NCBI GenBank assembly: GCA_002499585.1
Contig: DAMH01000011.1
Span: 7,518 to 71,517 of the forward strand
From: Euryarchaeota archaeon UBA552
GTDB taxonomy: Archaea > Thermoplasmatota > Poseidoniia > Poseidoniales > Thalassarchaeaceae
Reading direction: 5' to 3'
Length of the DNA stretch: 64,000 nt
This document shows, piece by piece, positions 18,101 through 25,625 of the stretch. Position numbers and translations under genes: made by a program. Each line of letters begins with the position of its first letter. Within the stretch, counting starts at the first letter, position 1. The notes below the pieces were generated by a model, which had not been told where the DNA came from, ran no database searches, and was given only the letters and a program-made list of their open reading frames with translations.

Positions 18101-21055
18101 GTAAACAGAATCGGCTCGTCGCTACCGGTGGGAATTAATTTCCGACTGGACGGCTCAGACGATGGTTTCGGTCTGAACTCGTTTTCGATAGCAACCAATG
18201 GGACGTGGAGCGTCAGGATGGTGCTTGATGGAGACACACCCAGGGGAAGCCATCTGGTAGAAGCTGTCTATTTGCCCGCTGTCCCCTACTTTTTGCAAAG
18301 CGAAGGCGCCGCAACCTTCGACAGCAGAGGATTTACTGCCACCACGGTAATCGATCCGCTGGACCTGGATCCAGATGGAAGAACCGTCCGAGGAGAAGAC
18401 GTCACGATAAACGTCTCACTCATCGACAATACTGGGGATCCAGTTATCGCTTCAACAATCTCATTCTCCGTCAATGGACAGTTCAATGGCACTGCGACGA
18501 CAAATCAAGAGGGCATAGCAAGCTATACCCTGACTATAGATGACAAAACCAAACCAGGTTTCATGGAGGTAACCTCTACTTTCCCCGGGCTCGCTGGGAC
18601 CACAGGCCTCTCCAGCAGCACGGACACCGTGAGGATCGTGGTTTTAGCCCCAACAACAATCGATATCACATCGGTATCCGGTACCGGAATAGCAGGGGAG
18701 AATCTTACATTCACAGGGACCCTGCTGGATGAACACGGATCCCAACTGATTGATTCAGACACACCTACCGCTGGGATAATCCGTCTATCGGTGGATGGAG
18801 TTTCAATGGGTCCTGAATTCACTGTATTGAGTAATGCGACAACCGGTGAGTGGGAAATCACTATGACAATTCCCCTCGATGTGGTGTACGGATCACACAA
18901 CGCGACCTTCGAATTCCTAGGCGGATTCACATGGGTGGACCCCATGGGCCAGGGCGATTCCCTGAATCCTGAGTTCTACCTTCCGTCGAACTCGACAGTC
19001 GAGTATAATGCCACCCAGAATTCTCAGGTCATAATAACAACTCCTCCAACCAGTGTTGATAGGAACGACCTCTTGCTCATTGAGGGCAGAATAACCGACG
19101 GAATCGGACGTGTCCTTCCCGGCAGGTCGGTCTCTATTTCGATCGAAGGCAACTTTGTCACAGACTCAGTTGCGGACAACGAGGGCAACTTCTCAGTATT
19201 CCTGCCAATTCCTTCTGACATGGAATTAGGTCCGAGAGTTGTCCGTGCAGCCTTCCTCGGAGAGATCTTCGTCCTGCCATCAAACGGTAGCACTGTTTTC
19301 ACAGTTTACGCTCCTACCACCATATCGCTCGACCAAATCAGTCCTGCGGCTGTCGGAGATAAGATATCGATAACGGGGACCGTGAGTGACAACCTCCCTG
19401 GGGGTTTCATTCCCAACCACACTGTTGAGTTGGCTGTAGATGGCGTGTTCATCGGAGCCACGCTGACAGATCAAAATGGGTCCTGGAACTTGCAGTGGAC
19501 AGTTCCGGATTCCCTCGAGGTTGGGAATCATACGGTCAGAGTCACCGTGCCCCAACAAGGATATTACAGGGCGAGCATGACCGAGGAAACACTCTCAATC
19601 GCATATCACACATCAATATCGCTCGAGATAGCCCAGCCTTCAGTGACCCGCGGGGATTCATGGATCGTCACCGGGAGGTTGTATGACGATGATACGATAG
19701 GCTCACCGGGCTTAGAAAACAGGGATCTCCTGGTTCAACTGGATGGTAATCTCGTTGCCGCTACGGTCACAGGGGCCAATGGCCTGTTCTCTCTCGAGAT
19801 TCCAGTCGAAATTTCCGCCGCAAGGGGAGAGCACCTGATATCCATACAATACGAAGGTGAGACCCTGTACCTCCCTGCCACATCAAATTCATCTGTTATC
19901 GCCAAGTCGAATGTGGAGATTCAAGTCATATGGTCCGACGCCAGCGTCATCAGAAGTGACCCCAACAATCCAATCAAGATCGAGGGGAGGGTCCTAGAGG
20001 TAGGGGGAGATTCCGAAATCATCCGTGATATCGACGTTACCCTGTCGTGGAATGGCCAGGTCAAGCCCTCAACGCTGAGATGGGACGATTCAACCGGCCA
20101 CTTTGAAATCGAGGCTCCATCGCTCGCCTCGTACCCCCCGGGCAACCTTGAGATGACCATCACCGCATCACCCCCTGCATCCCTATTCATGAATGAGGGC
20201 AATGTCAACTACACGATTTTGATGAGGGTGCCTGTTTTCTTCAACTTCGAACCTTCGTCATTCATCATATACGATGGCATCAGAACCATCGAAGGTAGAA
20301 CGATTGTCACCGCCCAGGACACAAACGAGTTTGTAGAGGGGGTTGCGATAACAGCAATCCTCGTCAACAACACAGGGGCTGTGTTTACAGTCACAAAGGC
20401 GACGGATTCTGAAGGAATTGCAGATTACTCATTTTCAACTGAAGACCCAATACCTGAATTCTCTCGATCTGGTTATTGGGGGGACTTGAGCATAGAATTC
20501 AGCACCGACTCCGAGATCATAGATCCACAAGACAGAATTTGGCTAACAATCGCGCATGGAGGCCTGAACATCACATATTTCGTCGAGGACTCACCGCTAC
20601 TTAACCAACAGACCCTGATCATCGTATCGATTTTCAGCATCATAGCCCTCTCCACTTTGTTCTACTCGCGGCGAAGGAAGGCAAAGCGGCTCCGTGAGTT
20701 TTCAAACATATTTGGCTATGCAGCAGAACTACTCGCCGCCGGGGACGAAATAAGGGAAGCCATCTTCAACTGCTACGAGGGTTTGGTCTCTGTTCTGCAA
20801 AAGAGAGGGTTTCTCAGAAGAGACTTTGAGACTGTGAGGGAGTTCGAGGTTGCAATTAGGAAAGCCCTCCCGATACGGGAAGAGGCCCTAATTTCCTTAG
20901 ACAGAGTCTTCGAAGAGGCCCGTTATTCGTCACATGAGCTTGGAGACTCAGAAAGGGCCCGCGCTAAGGCCGCACTAAGTGATGTATTGAGGGCAATAAG
21001 TGAGATGCAGGATGTTCCAGATAGGTCGGCGGAGTTAATCGAAGATGACTACTAA
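12122..21055 (+). CDS. Giant surface protein: TSP3 repeats, transglutaminase, Ig-like modules, DUF4129-like tail
   Basis: The 2977-residue protein starts with a signal peptide (about residues 14-37). Residues 40-720 hold many thrombospondin type 3 calcium repeats of the form DxDGDGxxD. A transglutaminase-like domain follows with a complete triad: C951 in GSCDEYAS, H993 in GRHLTSW and D1012 in GGIDLGW. About 1800 residues of repeated Ig-like/Big-type modules come next, each with an N-terminal GxxxxIxG strand and a DNGSFS or DQNGSW type turn. A membrane helix at about 2829-2847 is followed by a basic stop-transfer and a 130-residue cytoplasmic tail. That tail (YEGLVSVLQKRGFLRRDFET, then VREFEVAIRK) resembles DUF4129, a domain usually found with TgpA-type transglutaminases. 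It may crosslink, cleave or otherwise act on peptide bonds outside the cell; the substrate is unknown. Confidence 0.85.
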   Translation: MQSVQGIADKRSAVLLVALMLMSSLAILHIGTMRAAASLDADGDGLAYGLEFYINTQPQDWDSDDDGLPDGWEWKYGLDPLSPNDLNGSTGDPDGDLLTNLNEYLWGIPAGWDDVSTPTVLDNGVWWNGTVPVSDWDEESAMQIIQGNGTDGADEDPAGNICTNGFDDDYDGLVDSADPDFDGDADCASNDDDGDGLIDEDVDGWDTDGDGMDDGWEIAFGLDPTDGTGQDGAYGDPDNDGLLNLWEYVNPAWTTRDGSTFPPTQYFQPGPDIGTQTETPCDPVLSLGPGGCAFLTAEVDSITFTDPFSNDTDGDGLNDSREALVLLTDPTSVDTDRDGIPDGIEVNGSYGSPPLASDPRNNNTDGDPFDDGVEDLNFDGDVDPGETDPTRIEDDGDEDEDGIPNYIENITCTKWDVPDTDFGGIDDGTEGDIHGTDPCKSDTIVNRTITDFDLALLQITLNSTDGIPSGPNWRNPEQMLGIYVTSDGSRTPFRWLRIDNLSIDQIEPPPPNNTVWVNVLNGSWCWNNTAGAINDPWCDDDYADTDGDGLADWEETLSTYGYFSNPLAIDTDSDGVDDWTEVWLDGTDPGEPCSNRLDTDSDGLNDYFENTTGCDLTFASNLLTNGSTDGWVTLWNVSDTDQGGVGDLGEYLDGTNPQNNPSDDMNPLDTDGDGVPDLNEEQDGTDPLDPDSDGDGIPDGEEAALGLDPLNYSSAFDPDQIIVTGFNEGGTANISAPQYYRWYTFDEYLNGSWGLNQSSYGLTQILLEEEISLGTADVSVWGGNTHSWQINYYVPGFAQPGKHLVLPHNTLSFSSLVQPDASLNLTNSTRDVIVDNNMIESLLIEAPDYNVSAVQKQESLPKSSSAYGLYYPLTNETNRTASISSEVISQAGAFSAWEKIEAISNFLTNGNATVQFQWSASGSGFKQQTGSENGPTDISTWILDSARIGSCDEYASTFALMLRTVGIPARKVTGFAGGVQDLDSNSVSFYGRHLTSWVEANLQTNENLGGIDLGWQPFQACPPPPPLSLIEVVRTTGEHDRDGSDQLFFEARLVYTENGTPVSDSPVNGHLIPQSIATENSFYTALSSFGTTQTNETGWFRINSNVTTMSYPRPGLAVFVIEVLGVNSAPYSLFTSTGGIAQSPSFMWGLNLSDDPSISFLSPLPTSLPPVGAGVTTDLEGRFMWENLDLSDPSDLDDEITGASAFTLSLEYTTVSQGTVNLTANVTDLGFFQFPVTVDENEPLGPLNARVWFSGWREDGQDLSSTPPHLRPKGMNFQMNVTLAPDLAITMEGGYQNASLLGINENVSINGSALSRGGTPEPMNGTLFMDIRSAASTGDFTSITSWYLNDSAWASQAGFFQITWNFSENRVPIPSGLVDVRFRYLADGLSASDFEIFDNEYGIYGYLNFDYALEPSLRGVETTLQVSVTDHTNTPLQPYSGAFTLDYDGAQLWSQNGSQTSTLDVTWTPGSGVSVPPGDYTWVLNYSGSQYLKPSSVVDLHRLQAEAQATWSLDRDWFHRNTTGWVNGTLVDSILGTPVLGNNTSVRVDISVPDTSDSADQSQGTVQVPFTQGWLDTASGNFSIQFTTPLNLRSSVYELQINFDFLQGLEDEGGAYYVMPFDGSLFSSIGIETEFVITPVSAQVEVIAGEDFEVAGLVTDVSDNSPIADVEVSLWLDLSGLNETILGFGNSSSDGTVTFNTTMPSTIPPGNIQLTMIIQDDLSDSLDQEDPSRRTGNDSQMDAIVIVPSGIAIDSSPPSVVAGQSFTVTGRVLDAVDNNRTVDGPMALQVRFLNDESEILVQSVLSADNGSFSLVVPTDPQMDGVSSGNKTLVISIINGSTPFYLTSSATTDILVVGVTDFVQTQPSTSTTVDRGESVSFSAVLVESSNSDAPIVGAEVAVRFHHTWITPEITSNNGSVIFQFGVPNDHPLGLIEIKFQFNGSTVLLASNSSIFRLTVRSDTQLVIDPISANPTAGGSFEISGTLLSGNGSSLVNRIGSSLPVGINFRLDGSDDGFGLNSFSIATNGTWSVRMVLDGDTPRGSHLVEAVYLPAVPYFLQSEGAATFDSRGFTATTVIDPLDLDPDGRTVRGEDVTINVSLIDNTGDPVIASTISFSVNGQFNGTATTNQEGIASYTLTIDDKTKPGFMEVTSTFPGLAGTTGLSSSTDTVRIVVLAPTTIDITSVSGTGIAGENLTFTGTLLDEHGSQLIDSDTPTAGIIRLSVDGVSMGPEFTVLSNATTGEWEITMTIPLDVVYGSHNATFEFLGGFTWVDPMGQGDSLNPEFYLPSNSTVEYNATQNSQVIITTPPTSVDRNDLLLIEGRITDGIGRVLPGRSVSISIEGNFVTDSVADNEGNFSVFLPIPSDMELGPRVVRAAFLGEIFVLPSNGSTVFTVYAPTTISLDQISPAAVGDKISITGTVSDNLPGGFIPNHTVELAVDGVFIGATLTDQNGSWNLQWTVPDSLEVGNHTVRVTVPQQGYYRASMTEETLSIAYHTSISLEIAQPSVTRGDSWIVTGRLYDDDTIGSPGLENRDLLVQLDGNLVAATVTGANGLFSLEIPVEISAARGEHLISIQYEGETLYLPATSNSSVIAKSNVEIQVIWSDASVIRSDPNNPIKIEGRVLEVGGDSEIIRDIDVTLSWNGQVKPSTLRWDDSTGHFEIEAPSLASYPPGNLEMTITASPPASLFMNEGNVNYTILMRVPVFFNFEPSSFIIYDGIRTIEGRTIVTAQDTNEFVEGVAITAILVNNTGAVFTVTKATDSEGIADYSFSTEDPIPEFSRSGYWGDLSIEFSTDSEIIDPQDRIWLTIAHGGLNITYFVEDSPLLNQQTLIIVSIFSIIALSTLFYSRRRKAKRLREFSNIFGYAAELLAAGDEIREAIFNCYEGLVSVLQKRGFLRRDFETVREFEVAIRKALPIREEALISLDRVFEEARYSSHELGDSERARAKAALSDVLRAISEMQDVPDRSAELIEDDY

Positions 21056-21468
21056 TCTCTATCGAAAATTAGGCTCAATGCGTTTTCGGAGAAAAATGCA
21101 CCAAGAAGCCTGTCTGCACGCGGGTGGTTCATCAATGCCAGCTGCATTCCAAAGCCATCAGTAACCATGACTTCCACCCCCTTATCAGTAACTCTTTGAT
21201 ACACATCGACTCTGTCATATTGCTCGGCGTTTATGGATATTAGACGGCCTTTTACAGTCTCCGTCTTCACTTGTGAGGGTTCACTAATGCTGTTGGATAG
21301 TTTCAAAACAGGTGATTTCTGATGATACCATCCTGCTTCTGAATGCCCGAGATGGTCTAGAAATGCCTTATGATTTTCCTCAGCAGTAGTTTCTAAGCCC
21401 TTTGAACTGAGCGTATCGTAAACGTCCAGCCTTGATGCAAGCAGTACCTCAACGGGACCCCAATCCAT
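21052..21468 (-). CDS. Hypothetical protein, 138 aa
   Basis: I do not recognise this family. The protein is soluble, with no signal peptide or membrane segment, and has mixed alpha/beta character. A helical first half (VEVLLASRLDVYDTL, AEENHKAFLDHLGH) precedes a strand-rich second half (VKGRLISINA, VDVYQRVTDKGVEVMVTD). It overlaps the 3' end of the giant surface-protein gene by 4 bases, tail to tail. On the minus strand it lies 35 bases downstream of the helicase gene, so it is probably co-transcribed with it. Its codon use resembles the neighbours. Confidence 0.6.
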   Translation of the reverse strand: MDWGPVEVLLASRLDVYDTLSSKGLETTAEENHKAFLDHLGHSEAGWYHQKSPVLKLSNSISEPSQVKTETVKGRLISINAEQYDRVDVYQRVTDKGVEVMVTDGFGMQLALMNHPRADRLLGAFFSENALSLIFDRD

Positions 21469-21503
21469 GATTGCCCTACTACAGGGGCGTCAATTAACCT
21501 ATG

Positions 21504-23552
21504 TTATGGATATCGTGAAAAGAACCTTCTGACGAGCCTGCCCGTAACATCAGAATCTGCGCTGGGGATCGTTATGATGTTCTTTGGGAGCAGCTTGGAA
21601 TATGTCCTCTCCAAGAATCTATTTTCCAAGAGTACTAAAATTGCCCTGTCGTCTTCTTTTCTAATCGGCCTTCCGATCGCCTGCAGAACAGAGTTCACGG
21701 CCGGTTGGCCAGAGGAGTATCTCCAACCCTTGTCTCTGCCATATCTCTTTGACATGTATTCAATGGTCGCTCTTTGGCGTGAGGATGGCGGAGGAACTGG
21801 AAGGCCCACAGCGACAACTGCGGAGAGAATGCCGCCGGAGTAGTCAACTCCCTCCGAAAATCTTCCTCCCATTACACCAAACAAGACGGTCTTAGTCCGG
21901 CTGTCTGTCAGGGACCTGATGACCTTTGAAACATCAGATTTTGACATTCCTGATTCTTCATCCTTGATTCTGAACGCCTTTGGTATCCAATCTGTAGTTT
22001 CAATAATCTCTGACATCATAGCGTAGCTCGGGGCGAACACAGCTACGTTGCCCGGAGTTTGATCCAGAACTTCCTTGACATGAGACCTTATTCTCTTCAA
22101 GTTCTCTTTTCCTCTTTTGGTGTATTTGCTGGTTACATCGGAACATATGATGATCGGCCTCCTATCTTGGGCGAATGGCGAACTGTAGGCCCTCTCTTCA
22201 TAAGAACCCGAAGTCAAACCAAGCATGTCACCATACATCGATGTCGGGTGCAGCGTGCCCGACATGAGAACAGAACCCTTCGCTTTGGATATAATCGTCG
22301 AGGATATCACCGCTGGATCGAGTAAACAGCTGGTCACCCTGCCCTCATCACCGACTAAATCGAAGACGAGTGCCATAGCATCGGATTTTTCAAATCTCAA
22401 TATCGTCTCAAGAAAAGCAAGAAATCTCAAACATGATGTCCCGGTTTCTTCCTCCCCATCGCTGTCGTCGATTGTAACCTTGCCAAGGAGAATTGAAAAT
22501 TCCCTGAATGTAGAGCTCCAATCATTAGTTGTCAATGAGGACAAGAACGAGGTTTTGATCACCTCTACGAGATCCGAAGCCTCCACTAAAATGTCATTGT
22601 GTTCAGAATCGTCGATATCATCCATCTTCGTCGCCATCCAGGACGATACCTCTTCTTCGATTCTCTTGAAACAACTAATGGCCACAGATGATACCGCAAT
22701 GTCTTCGTGCCCAACTTTATTTTTCTCCAGGTTCTCCTTGTATTCCTCCACTTCATATCTTGCAGATTTGATCATTTTAACAGTAAGGCGAAGTTCCAAT
22801 CCCATTTTTATGCGATCAGGAAGGTTGTGGGCCTCGTCGATTATCAGTGATGAAGATTGCAGATCGATAGACATGGAAGAGAGGGACGATTCACTCACAG
22901 ACTCAACGAAAACGTGGTTGTAATCCAATACAATTACTTCGGCTTCCCTGGCGGCTTCTATGGAACATGCATATGGGCATACCCCCTCCACCTTGGCATT
23001 TCTTATGGTCTCCTCTGCATGTCTGGGCTCGCTCAATATCCACCTACGCAAGAAAGAGCGACGGGCACCTAGAGCCTTCTCGTTTTGACCTTCTTCACAG
23101 AAGCACTTTCTGTCTATTGTCAAGTTGCCACACATTGACTCCCGACCGATCAGGTCTACTACCGTGACTTCGGGGGTTCCCGCTGGTACCTTTCGATTTA
23201 ATTCACGTAGTGTATCGATGACAATTCTATGTTGGCTTTGCCTTCCTGTGAGGAATAGGAGCTTGTCGACGCCCTCTTTTCCCCTCATGACCGAGAGCGC
23301 AGAAGAAAGAGATGCTGCGGTTTTACCAAGGCCCGTTGGAGCCTCTGCCACAATGGACTGGCCATCCTGTAACGACAGATATGCATCCCGCATGAACCTA
23401 TCTTGTTGATCTCTGGCCGCCTGGTGGGCGAAATATTCCGTCCACGGCCCGTCCGCACCTGCATGCACAATTGTTTTGTCGTATTCGGCCGAACAAGAAT
23501 ATTGGGTTCCGGAGGATCGATCGTCAGCAATGCCGTGACATGTCGATACCAC
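21504..23552 (-). CDS. XPD/DinG-type superfamily 2 DNA helicase with Fe-S cysteines
   Basis: This is a 5'-3' DNA helicase of the XPD/Rad3/DinG family, involved in repair or removal of DNA structures. The 682-residue protein has Walker A APTGLGKT (about residues 71-78) and DEAH (about 239-242). Between them lie cysteines C141, C150, C152, C192 and C196, in the position of the XPD iron-sulfur domain. The C-terminal helicase half includes VLMSGTLHP and a motif VI-like AIGRPIRKEDD. The GTG at 23552 is the annotated start; no better start lies before the Q-like motif RDQQDRF. The upstream gap of 149 bases carries a strong hairpin. Assignment between XPD and another Rad3-like clade is open. Confidence 0.85.
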   Translation of the reverse strand: MVSTCHGIADDRSSGTQYSCSAEYDKTIVHAGADGPWTEYFAHQAARDQQDRFMRDAYLSLQDGQSIVAEAPTGLGKTAASLSSALSVMRGKEGVDKLLFLTGRQSQHRIVIDTLRELNRKVPAGTPEVTVVDLIGRESMCGNLTIDRKCFCEEGQNEKALGARRSFLRRWILSEPRHAEETIRNAKVEGVCPYACSIEAAREAEVIVLDYNHVFVESVSESSLSSMSIDLQSSSLIIDEAHNLPDRIKMGLELRLTVKMIKSARYEVEEYKENLEKNKVGHEDIAVSSVAISCFKRIEEEVSSWMATKMDDIDDSEHNDILVEASDLVEVIKTSFLSSLTTNDWSSTFREFSILLGKVTIDDSDGEEETGTSCLRFLAFLETILRFEKSDAMALVFDLVGDEGRVTSCLLDPAVISSTIISKAKGSVLMSGTLHPTSMYGDMLGLTSGSYEERAYSSPFAQDRRPIIICSDVTSKYTKRGKENLKRIRSHVKEVLDQTPGNVAVFAPSYAMMSEIIETTDWIPKAFRIKDEESGMSKSDVSKVIRSLTDSRTKTVLFGVMGGRFSEGVDYSGGILSAVVAVGLPVPPPSSRQRATIEYMSKRYGRDKGWRYSSGQPAVNSVLQAIGRPIRKEDDRAILVLLENRFLERTYSKLLPKNIITIPSADSDVTGRLVRRFFSRYP

Positions 23553-23632
23553 GCCAGATGTTATTATTTCCTGACGTTCTTTGATTATCGCTCTTCAATC
23601 GCGCAATTATTCCATTAAAGGGTCCTGAGGGT

Positions 23633-23661
23633 GTGGAGGAGCAGATTTCCTGCTCCTCCAC
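23633..23661. repeat. Perfect 12-bp hairpin between regulator and helicase genes
   Basis: GTGGAGGAGCAG (23633-23644) and its exact complement (23650-23661) flank a 5-base loop. It lies 41 bases after the ribbon-helix-helix gene stop and about 80 bases before the helicase start, reading on the minus strand. Neither flank is T-rich, so a classical intrinsic terminator is doubtful. An RNA processing signal or 3' stabiliser is possible. Confidence 0.7.
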
Positions 23662-23701
23662 GACATCCGAGTGCATCCCATCCCCACTCATTGTCTCCAC
23701 C

Positions 23702-24061
23702 TCATGCTTGTAATGAATCATCATCGTTGGCTGTACTTTCAATTCGGGCCTCAAGAGCCCTGTCAAGAGCATTAGAAAGTGATATCTCCCTTTCCATGTA
23801 CAACCTAGCTCCAGATTGCAATACGCTCCCCACGTCTTCTCCTCTGTGGTCGCAGAATCTATTCAGGGTTCTCGAAAGATCAGACCCTATCTTCACTTCG
23901 ATCTTGTCTGATGTGAAATCTCCTCCAGATAGGAACCTGCGGACTGACTCCCTGATAACATCAGAGCGATTCCTGAATCCATCGGTCCCAACCCTTTGAT
24001 CTAACTGTAAAATCTGCTCTTCTGTGAGTCTGATCGAGACCAAGGCAGTGGGAGTGACCAT
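23702..24061 (-). CDS. Ribbon-helix-helix transcriptional regulator
   Basis: The N-terminal 45 residues fit a ribbon-helix-helix (CopG/NikR-type) DNA-binding domain: strand ALVSIRLTEEQ, helix QILQLDQRVG, turn, then NRSDVIRESVRRFLSGG. The remaining 70 residues (SRTLNRFCDHRGEDVGSVLQSG, EREISLSNALDRALEARIES) look helical and may mediate oligomerisation or ligand sensing. No NikR metal site is seen. The gene is divergent from the HD hydrolase. The 124-base intergenic region holds a long dyad plus a TATA-like box on this strand, a typical layout for autoregulation and control of the divergent gene. The target is inferred, not shown. Confidence 0.82.
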   Translation of the reverse strand: MVTPTALVSIRLTEEQILQLDQRVGTDGFRNRSDVIRESVRRFLSGGDFTSDKIEVKIGSDLSRTLNRFCDHRGEDVGSVLQSGARLYMEREISLSNALDRALEARIESTANDDDSLQA

Positions 24062-24091
24062 AGCGACCGTGAGTCATCAGAAGGACGGGCA

Positions 24092-24099
24092 GTATATCA
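24092..24099 (-). promoter_or_regulatory. Candidate TATA box of the ribbon-helix-helix gene
   Basis: TGATATAC on the minus strand lies about 31 bases before the ATG at 24061. The dyad at 24109-24134 lies immediately upstream, where a bound repressor could block TFB/TBP. Confidence 0.45.
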
Positions 24100-24108
24100 A
24101 TGTATCAC

Positions 24109-24134
24109 ATTTGAAATACAATTGTAATACAAAT
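24109..24134. promoter_or_regulatory. Candidate operator dyad of the RHH regulator
   Basis: The 26-base element ATTTG-N4-ACAATTGT-N4-CAAAT is symmetric about its centre. Comparing the two 13-base half-sites, 11 positions match. It lies between divergent regulator and HD hydrolase genes. Symmetric AT-rich sites next to an RHH gene are the usual operators of that family. Binding is inference. Confidence 0.55.
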
Positions 24135-24185
24135 TTGAAACTGGCCAATCTGCTATCCTAAAACCAATTTGATGATTGAATTCAA

Positions 24186-25523
24186 GTGCAATACGTCACA
24201 CGAAGCAGTGTGAAGGTCATCAACGATGCCATTCATGGCGACTTCTCCTTGGAAGGTGTGAGGGAAGAATTACTGGCGACACCCGAGTTTAACAAGTTGA
24301 GCCATATCAAGCAATTGGGATTGGCACACCTTATTTTCCCGGGCGCCCATCATACGAGGTTTGAACATTCACTGGGCGTTTCTCACGTTGCCGGCCTGAT
24401 GGCGGATTCCATAGGACTCAGCCCGACAGAAAAGCAAATCGTACAGGTTGCGGGCATGCTGCACGATGTAGGTCATGGCCCATATTCACACACATTAGAA
24501 CACATTCTGCATAGCAGAGGCGGTAAAGATCACATGAGTATAACAGAGGGTATAATCACAGGCTCCTATGACGTCGTTGGAGAGACAGAATCTGTTTCTG
24601 TCGGCCCTCGCCAATCAATCCCTGAGATATTAGAGAAGCACGGCGTTGATCCAAAGGAGGTTTCGAGACTTATCAGGGGTCCAGACGCATCTGGCACAGA
24701 GAGAAGCTTATTCGATTGGGAGGAAGGCGGCCAGGAATTCCATTCAGAAGATGTGACTCTAGCGAACATGGTCCATGGGCCGGTGGATTGTGACCAAATA
24801 GACTACCTGATGAGAGATGCGCATTTCACAGGGGTAAAACACGGATCAATTGACCATATGCGGCTGATTCGGTCTCTTCGTAAGAGAGGAGGTAACATAG
24901 CGGTCGACGAAGGAGGATTGGCTGCATTGGAGGGGATGCTGATGGCAAGAGGTCTGATGTACAGTGCAGTCTATTTCCATAGGGTCACGCGAGTCACAGA
25001 GGTGATGTTATCCAGAGCGGTCGAACGGAGCGAAGAGAACCTTCCAGATGCCGAGGAGATGCAAAGAAAAATAGACTCAGAGATATGGGCTGACCTCAAT
25101 AAAGCAGGAGGGTATGCTAGGGACATCATCACACGACTGAAATACCGAAAATTGTTCAAAATAGCATCTACATTCCGCAGAGAGGACCTTACAAAAGATC
25201 AAGTTTCGAGTCTGGGGAAAATTGCAACCAATCCTGAACACAGGAGGGCTGTGGAAGACGATATCGCAAAAAGGGCCGGGCTGGATCCAGGCTATGTCGC
25301 CGTTGATGTCCCCAGTGCAAAACTACTGTTGTCAGAGCCGAGAATGAGTCAGGTCGATGTTCGTATAATCGGGGACGATGGAAAGACCAGATGGTTACAC
25401 GACCATACTCCCATAGCAGATGCATTGAAACGCAGGCAAGTAAGCCAATCAGTCGCTTACTTGATGACCATTCCCGGTCATGAAAAAAAGGTGTCTGAAC
25501 TATTCCAAAGACACTTAATGTGA
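24186..25523 (+). CDS. HD-domain phosphohydrolase (SAMHD1/dGTPase-like)
   Basis: The protein belongs to the HD superfamily of metal-dependent phosphohydrolases, in the SAMHD1/YdhJ-like branch that often acts on nucleotides. The 445 residues include HTRFEHSLGVSHVAG and MLHDVGHGPYSH in the first 110 residues, giving the H...HD metal ligands. The later VDCDQIDYLMRDA supplies the fourth ligand region. The second half is helical. The start is a GTG at 24186 giving MQYVTRSS; upstream in-frame sequence is short. Divergence from an RHH regulator with a shared dyad suggests controlled expression. The substrate (dNTP or other) cannot be set from sequence. Confidence 0.85.
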   Translation: MQYVTRSSVKVINDAIHGDFSLEGVREELLATPEFNKLSHIKQLGLAHLIFPGAHHTRFEHSLGVSHVAGLMADSIGLSPTEKQIVQVAGMLHDVGHGPYSHTLEHILHSRGGKDHMSITEGIITGSYDVVGETESVSVGPRQSIPEILEKHGVDPKEVSRLIRGPDASGTERSLFDWEEGGQEFHSEDVTLANMVHGPVDCDQIDYLMRDAHFTGVKHGSIDHMRLIRSLRKRGGNIAVDEGGLAALEGMLMARGLMYSAVYFHRVTRVTEVMLSRAVERSEENLPDAEEMQRKIDSEIWADLNKAGGYARDIITRLKYRKLFKIASTFRREDLTKDQVSSLGKIATNPEHRRAVEDDIAKRAGLDPGYVAVDVPSAKLLLSEPRMSQVDVRIIGDDGKTRWLHDHTPIADALKRRQVSQSVAYLMTIPGHEKKVSELFQRHLM

Positions 25524-25625
25524 TCATAAAATTATGCTAACTAGAGTACCATTCAAAAGGGGAGTTCGGGTACGCGTGAGCGGAGGTACCAAAGTCAGGA
25601 ACCTTCAGATGAGATGTGAGCAGAT

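Noticed and set aside
17650..18237. Minus-strand open frame of 195 codons inside the 2977-residue gene
   Set aside because: It is a shadow of Ser/Thr-rich Ig-like repeats with no domain signal.
22225..22923. Long plus-strand open frame of over 200 codons opposite the helicase
   Set aside because: Its translation is Ser-rich low-complexity and mirrors the conserved helicase frame on the other strand.
25565..25590. GGTAC...GTACC inverted repeat in the gdhA leader
   Set aside because: The arms are only 5 bases and the intervening sequence does not extend the pairing.
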